From the NCBI GenBank assembly GCA_934176955.1, contig CAKPOS010000002.1, forward strand, positions 1 to 64,000: a DNA stretch of 64,000 nucleotides. The letters run 5' to 3'. A program made the position numbers and the translations under genes. The stretch comes from an uncultured Bacilli bacterium. GTDB taxonomy: Bacteria > Bacillota_I > Bacilli_A > RF39 > UBA660. Below, piece after piece: positions 61,083-64,000 of this stretch. Position 1 is the stretch's first letter. Every line of letters starts with the position of its first letter. Below the pieces are notes generated by a model. The model had not been told where the DNA came from. It did no database searches and saw only the letters and a list, made by a program, of their open reading frames with translations.

Positions 61083-64000
61083 TTTCTTCCTCCTGTGTTT
61101 CAAAATCAATAAATTTAACAGCTAAAGCAAAATTATCATTTACTAAATATCCCATATCATTAGGAATGTTTTCCATCATTTCCTTTGTTATAGTTGAAAC
61201 TCTAAATAAAGATTGTTCTGATAATCCTCTTCCTACCCAAATACCATTATTAATACTAAAAATGTTTGTAAACCAACTTTCATAAACATATTGCTTTATT
61301 TTGCTTAATTCTTCGACTCCAAACATACCAATTTTTTCGTATTTTTTCAAATTATCTACCAAATTATTTATTATTGATTTGTTGTTTAATTTTGTCACTA
61401 GCTTACCAATTCCATTAATCAAAATAATTCCTTCTTGTGATGAATTTTTTTGGATTAAATTTTCAATATAATTATTAATATTGACCATTACATCATCAAA
61501 TTTAGATGTATAATAATTTGGAAATATTGCTGGTGATAAATTTAATTGATTTGAAGCATCAATTACTATTATAGAAATACTTTTAATTTTACTAAGTACT
61601 TGCAATAAACTTTTCACAAATGCATTTGTATTTATCAATTTATTAGATGAAATTAATAATCCACTATCCTGCAAAATATTAATTTTTAGTATTTCTAATT
61701 CAGCTTTTGATACAGCAATTGGTATATTTTTAATATTAGTAATTTCTTCTTTTATATAATCATACTTCACATGTTTTGGAAGGATTGGAATTTTCTTGGC
61801 CTTTGTTTGCGAAATTAACAATTGCTCCTTAATAAATTTATTAATATAATCATTTAAATCACTAAAATTCTCAACTATACTACAAGTCTGAAATTCACGC
61901 AAATCATCTAATTTACAAATTCCTCTTCCTAAAAAATCTCTTGGGTACATTTTATTTTTTTGTGAAAAGATTTCCATATATTCAGAAATATCATTTAATT
62001 TAAATGCATAATGATTTGAAAAATTTTGCGCTATTTTAGTATAAACAGAACGAGTATTTGTTGCTGTTAAAATATAATTAATTCCATATCTTTCTGTATC
62101 TCTAACCAAATCTGGCAGTTCTTCTAAGATGTTTTGATGAGAATCACTAATTGAATCAAAATTATTCATTATAACTGTAATAATTGGTAGTTTTTCAGTT
62201 GAGTTCTTAATATAATTTTTATACTCACCTCCAAAATCTGAAAATATCTTTTTTCTCTGAAAAATTTCATTTTTTAATAACTTAAATAGATTATTATATT
62301 TTTCATCTTCATCAATAAAAACCATATCCCCAACATGTGGCAACTTCATATACCTTCTTAACGACTCTGAACCATAATCTACTATGTAATAATTAATTTC
62401 ATCAGAGGTATAGTTTTTAGTAGTAGAATATATTATTGAATCTAATAACATTTCACTTTCACTGCTATCATTACCATATATTATGGTATTTCCATCTTCC
62501 AAAAAATCATAAATAAGTAAACCTTGTTTTTGTTGACTAGGAGCATCGTATTCCCCTAAAACAGCCTTAACCTGATACTTATTACTAGAATAGTTGTACT
62601 TTTGTTCTATTTCATTTTCTAATATAACCGGTGGAATATTGTCAAGCCACAATTTTTTTGCAAATTTATTTTCTTTCTGTGCCGCTTTTATGATAACTTC
62701 CATAATAGAAGCAATTTGCTCCCCATATGCTTCTTTTTTCTTGTTATTTCCCGCTTGAATGCTTTTTATTTTGTTTCCACATTCATTTATGACATTTACA
62801 CTTTTATCAATAGTTTTAACAATTGTATTTGATGGATAATATTTTGCCCCACAATAAGCAGACTGCCCAATAGCATAATACTCATCATACCCAACTTGCA
62901 AATAAAATCTACCAGTTTCTTTGATATGTGCGGCATCCGGTTTTTTTAACATTTCTTTACTATCTGATTCATCTTGAACTTTTAAACAAACTTTAAACTT
63001 TGAATTTGACCATATTTGGTCATTAACAACACCACTTGGTTTTTGTGTAGCCAAAATTAAGTGGATACCCAAACTTCTACCTATACGCGCTACACTTATC
63101 AAATTATCCATAAATTCTGGTTGTTGACTTTTTAGCTCAGCAAACTCATCACTGATAATAAATAAGTGAGGAATAGGTTCATTTAATTTGCCTTCCTTAT
63201 AGAATCGTTGATACTTATAGATATCAATGGTCGATTCATTTAAAATATCTTTTGCTTCATTAAATTTTGATTGCCTTCTTTTTACTTCACTATCGATACT
63301 AACTAATGTTCTATCCATTTCAGCCTTATCCAAATTTGTTATGGTTCCAACAAGGTGAGGTAAAACAACTCCAGTTGCCCTATTTTCAAAAGCTCCAGTT
63401 AACCCGCCTCCCTTATAATCAATTAATATAAATGCAACATCATCTGGACTATAGTTTATTGCCATAGATAAAATATAAGTAATTATAAACTCTGATTTCC
63501 CACTTCCAGTTGTTCCAGCTATTAGTCCATGTGGTCCATGATATTTTTCGTGCAAATCTAAATACATTAAATCATTGTGCTCATCTACTCCAATTTCTGC
63601 TTTTAAACTTTGTGTAGAATCATTAGTATGCCATCTATTTAATACATTTAATTGTTCTACTTTTCCAACATTTTCCATTTCTAAAAAACTAATTGATTCT
63701 GGTAAAGATATAACTGTTTCATCGAATTTAATAGGTACATTTGAAATTAATTTAGCCAATTTCATATAATCTATATTGTATTTTATCTCATCTTTAAATT
63801 TTATTATTTCTTGATTTTCATAAGAATTTTTTAGAATTCCACTATTAGGATCACCTAAATTTATAAAGTTACTACATTTGCTTGGAAGATTACTTAATCT
63901 TTCTTCTATGATTGCTACACTAAATCCAATGTTAATATCCAATTCTGATAATGTGCTTATCAAATCGGTGCGTTTTACTTGATCATAGCCGTCAACAACA
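61072..64000 (-). CDS. essC: T7SS ATPase EssC (5' part beyond the window)
   Basis: The frame is open to the window edge, so the N-terminal FHA domains and membrane helices lie outside. Visible are about 975 residues with three FtsK/SpoIIIE-type domains. D1 has an intact Walker A (IAGTTGSGKSEF) and Walker B region (LFIISDEFAEL), plus LIDYKGGGL. D2 (YGNDSSESEMLL) and D3 (SSNKLINTNAFVKSLL) have lost the GK(S/T) loop. This pattern of one active and two degenerate ATPases is common in Firmicutes EssC. It powers export of WXG/LXG proteins and reads their signals with D3. Confidence 0.93.
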   Translation of the reverse strand, partial: VVDGYDQVKRTDLISTLSELDINIGFSVAIIEERLSNLPSKCSNFINLGDPNSGILKNSYENQEIIKFKDEIKYNIDYMKLAKLISNVPIKFDETVISLPESISFLEMENVGKVEQLNVLNRWHTNDSTQSLKAEIGVDEHNDLMYLDLHEKYHGPHGLIAGTTGSGKSEFIITYILSMAINYSPDDVAFILIDYKGGGLTGAFENRATGVVLPHLVGTITNLDKAEMDRTLVSIDSEVKRRQSKFNEAKDILNESTIDIYKYQRFYKEGKLNEPIPHLFIISDEFAELKSQQPEFMDNLISVARIGRSLGIHLILATQKPSGVVNDQIWSNSKFKVCLKVQDESDSKEMLKKPDAAHIKETGRFYLQVGYDEYYAIGQSAYCGAKYYPSNTIVKTIDKSVNVINECGNKIKSIQAGNNKKKEAYGEQIASIMEVIIKAAQKENKFAKKLWLDNIPPVILENEIEQKYNYSSNKYQVKAVLGEYDAPSQQKQGLLIYDFLEDGNTIIYGNDSSESEMLLDSIIYSTTKNYTSDEINYYIVDYGSESLRRYMKLPHVGDMVFIDEDEKYNNLFKLLKNEIFQRKKIFSDFGGEYKNYIKNSTEKLPIITVIMNNFDSISDSHQNILEELPDLVRDTERYGINYILTATNTRSVYTKIAQNFSNHYAFKLNDISEYMEIFSQKNKMYPRDFLGRGICKLDDLREFQTCSIVENFSDLNDYINKFIKEQLLISQTKAKKIPILPKHVKYDYIKEEITNIKNIPIAVSKAELEILKINILQDSGLLISSNKLINTNAFVKSLLQVLSKIKSISIIVIDASNQLNLSPAIFPNYYTSKFDDVMVNINNYIENLIQKNSSQEGIILINGIGKLVTKLNNKSIINNLVDNLKKYEKIGMFGVEELSKIKQYVYESWFTNIFSINNGIWVGRGLSEQSLFRVSTITKEMMENIPNDMGYLVNDNFALAVKFIDFETQEEENGK

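Overview
The window is a very AT-rich chromosomal segment of a Gram-positive-type bacterium. The evidence is strong AGGTG/AAGGAGG Shine-Dalgarno sequences, TTGACA/TATAAT promoters, RNase J, YlxM-FtsY, DivIB, SipW-type signal peptidase and a Firmicutes-style type VII secretion (T7SSb) locus. TGA serves as a stop, so genetic code 11 fits. Gene content and base composition suggest an uncultured host-associated member of the Bacilli (RF39/RFN20-like, Mollicutes-adjacent). That placement is inference; no marker rRNA lies in the window.

Layout. 1-449: tandemly duplicated promoter/leader reading leftward out of the window, almost certainly for an rRNA operon. 450-2421: cysteine desulfurase plus TtcA-like tRNA thiolation protein. 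2648-5330: OpuC/EgtU-type ABC importer with permease and binding protein fused. 5364-8323: SipW-type signal peptidase operon with a TasA-like exported protein and a DUF5305 protein. 8434-10428: MATE transporter fused to a cytidylate-kinase-like domain. 10584-11873: membrane protein with an Ig-like domain and a C39-like pseudo-peptidase. 12145-17665: yqeY/rpsU, an RDD membrane protein, htpG with a CIRCE-like operator, and a radical SAM protein. 17752-20999: three more SipW-type exported proteins, two of them tandem duplicates. 21123-25953: a proline-rich anchored protein, RNase J, two small proteins and a GH25/Cpl-7/LysM lysozyme. 26060-26487: five tRNA genes (Val-Thr-Tyr-Gln-Lys in transcript order). 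26702-32630: stand-alone Clp-type AAA module, YlxM-FtsY, RecA, Ca2+ antiporter, RlmH and an MBL protein. 32627-38689: M23 endopeptidase, DnaB, bL9, then DivIB-MurB-MurG. 38824-41567: prepilin peptidase and PilC without other pilus genes, and a YqfQ-like protein. 41607-48362: HD protein, MscS, asparagine synthetase, SDR, membrane protein, N-terminally extended Fmt and a secreted glucosaminidase-like protein.

48629-64000 is the accessory part: a T7SSb locus transcribed leftward. It runs from EssC (cut by the window edge) through EsaB/YukD, a 46-residue ORF, an 85-residue ORF, a long WXG100-like protein and a 263-residue helical WXG-like protein. It ends with a 2180-residue protein and a 230-residue partner. 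The giant protein carries LysM, tandem 9- and 13-residue repeats, a transglutaminase-like Cys-His-Asp domain and a C-terminal papain/C39-like domain. A decayed IS30 element and a frameshifted ISLre2 element sit inside the locus. The best candidate for something undescribed is this giant two-protease T7SS substrate with its private partners. The SipW-dependent surface protein family (four substrates here, one peptidase) comes second.
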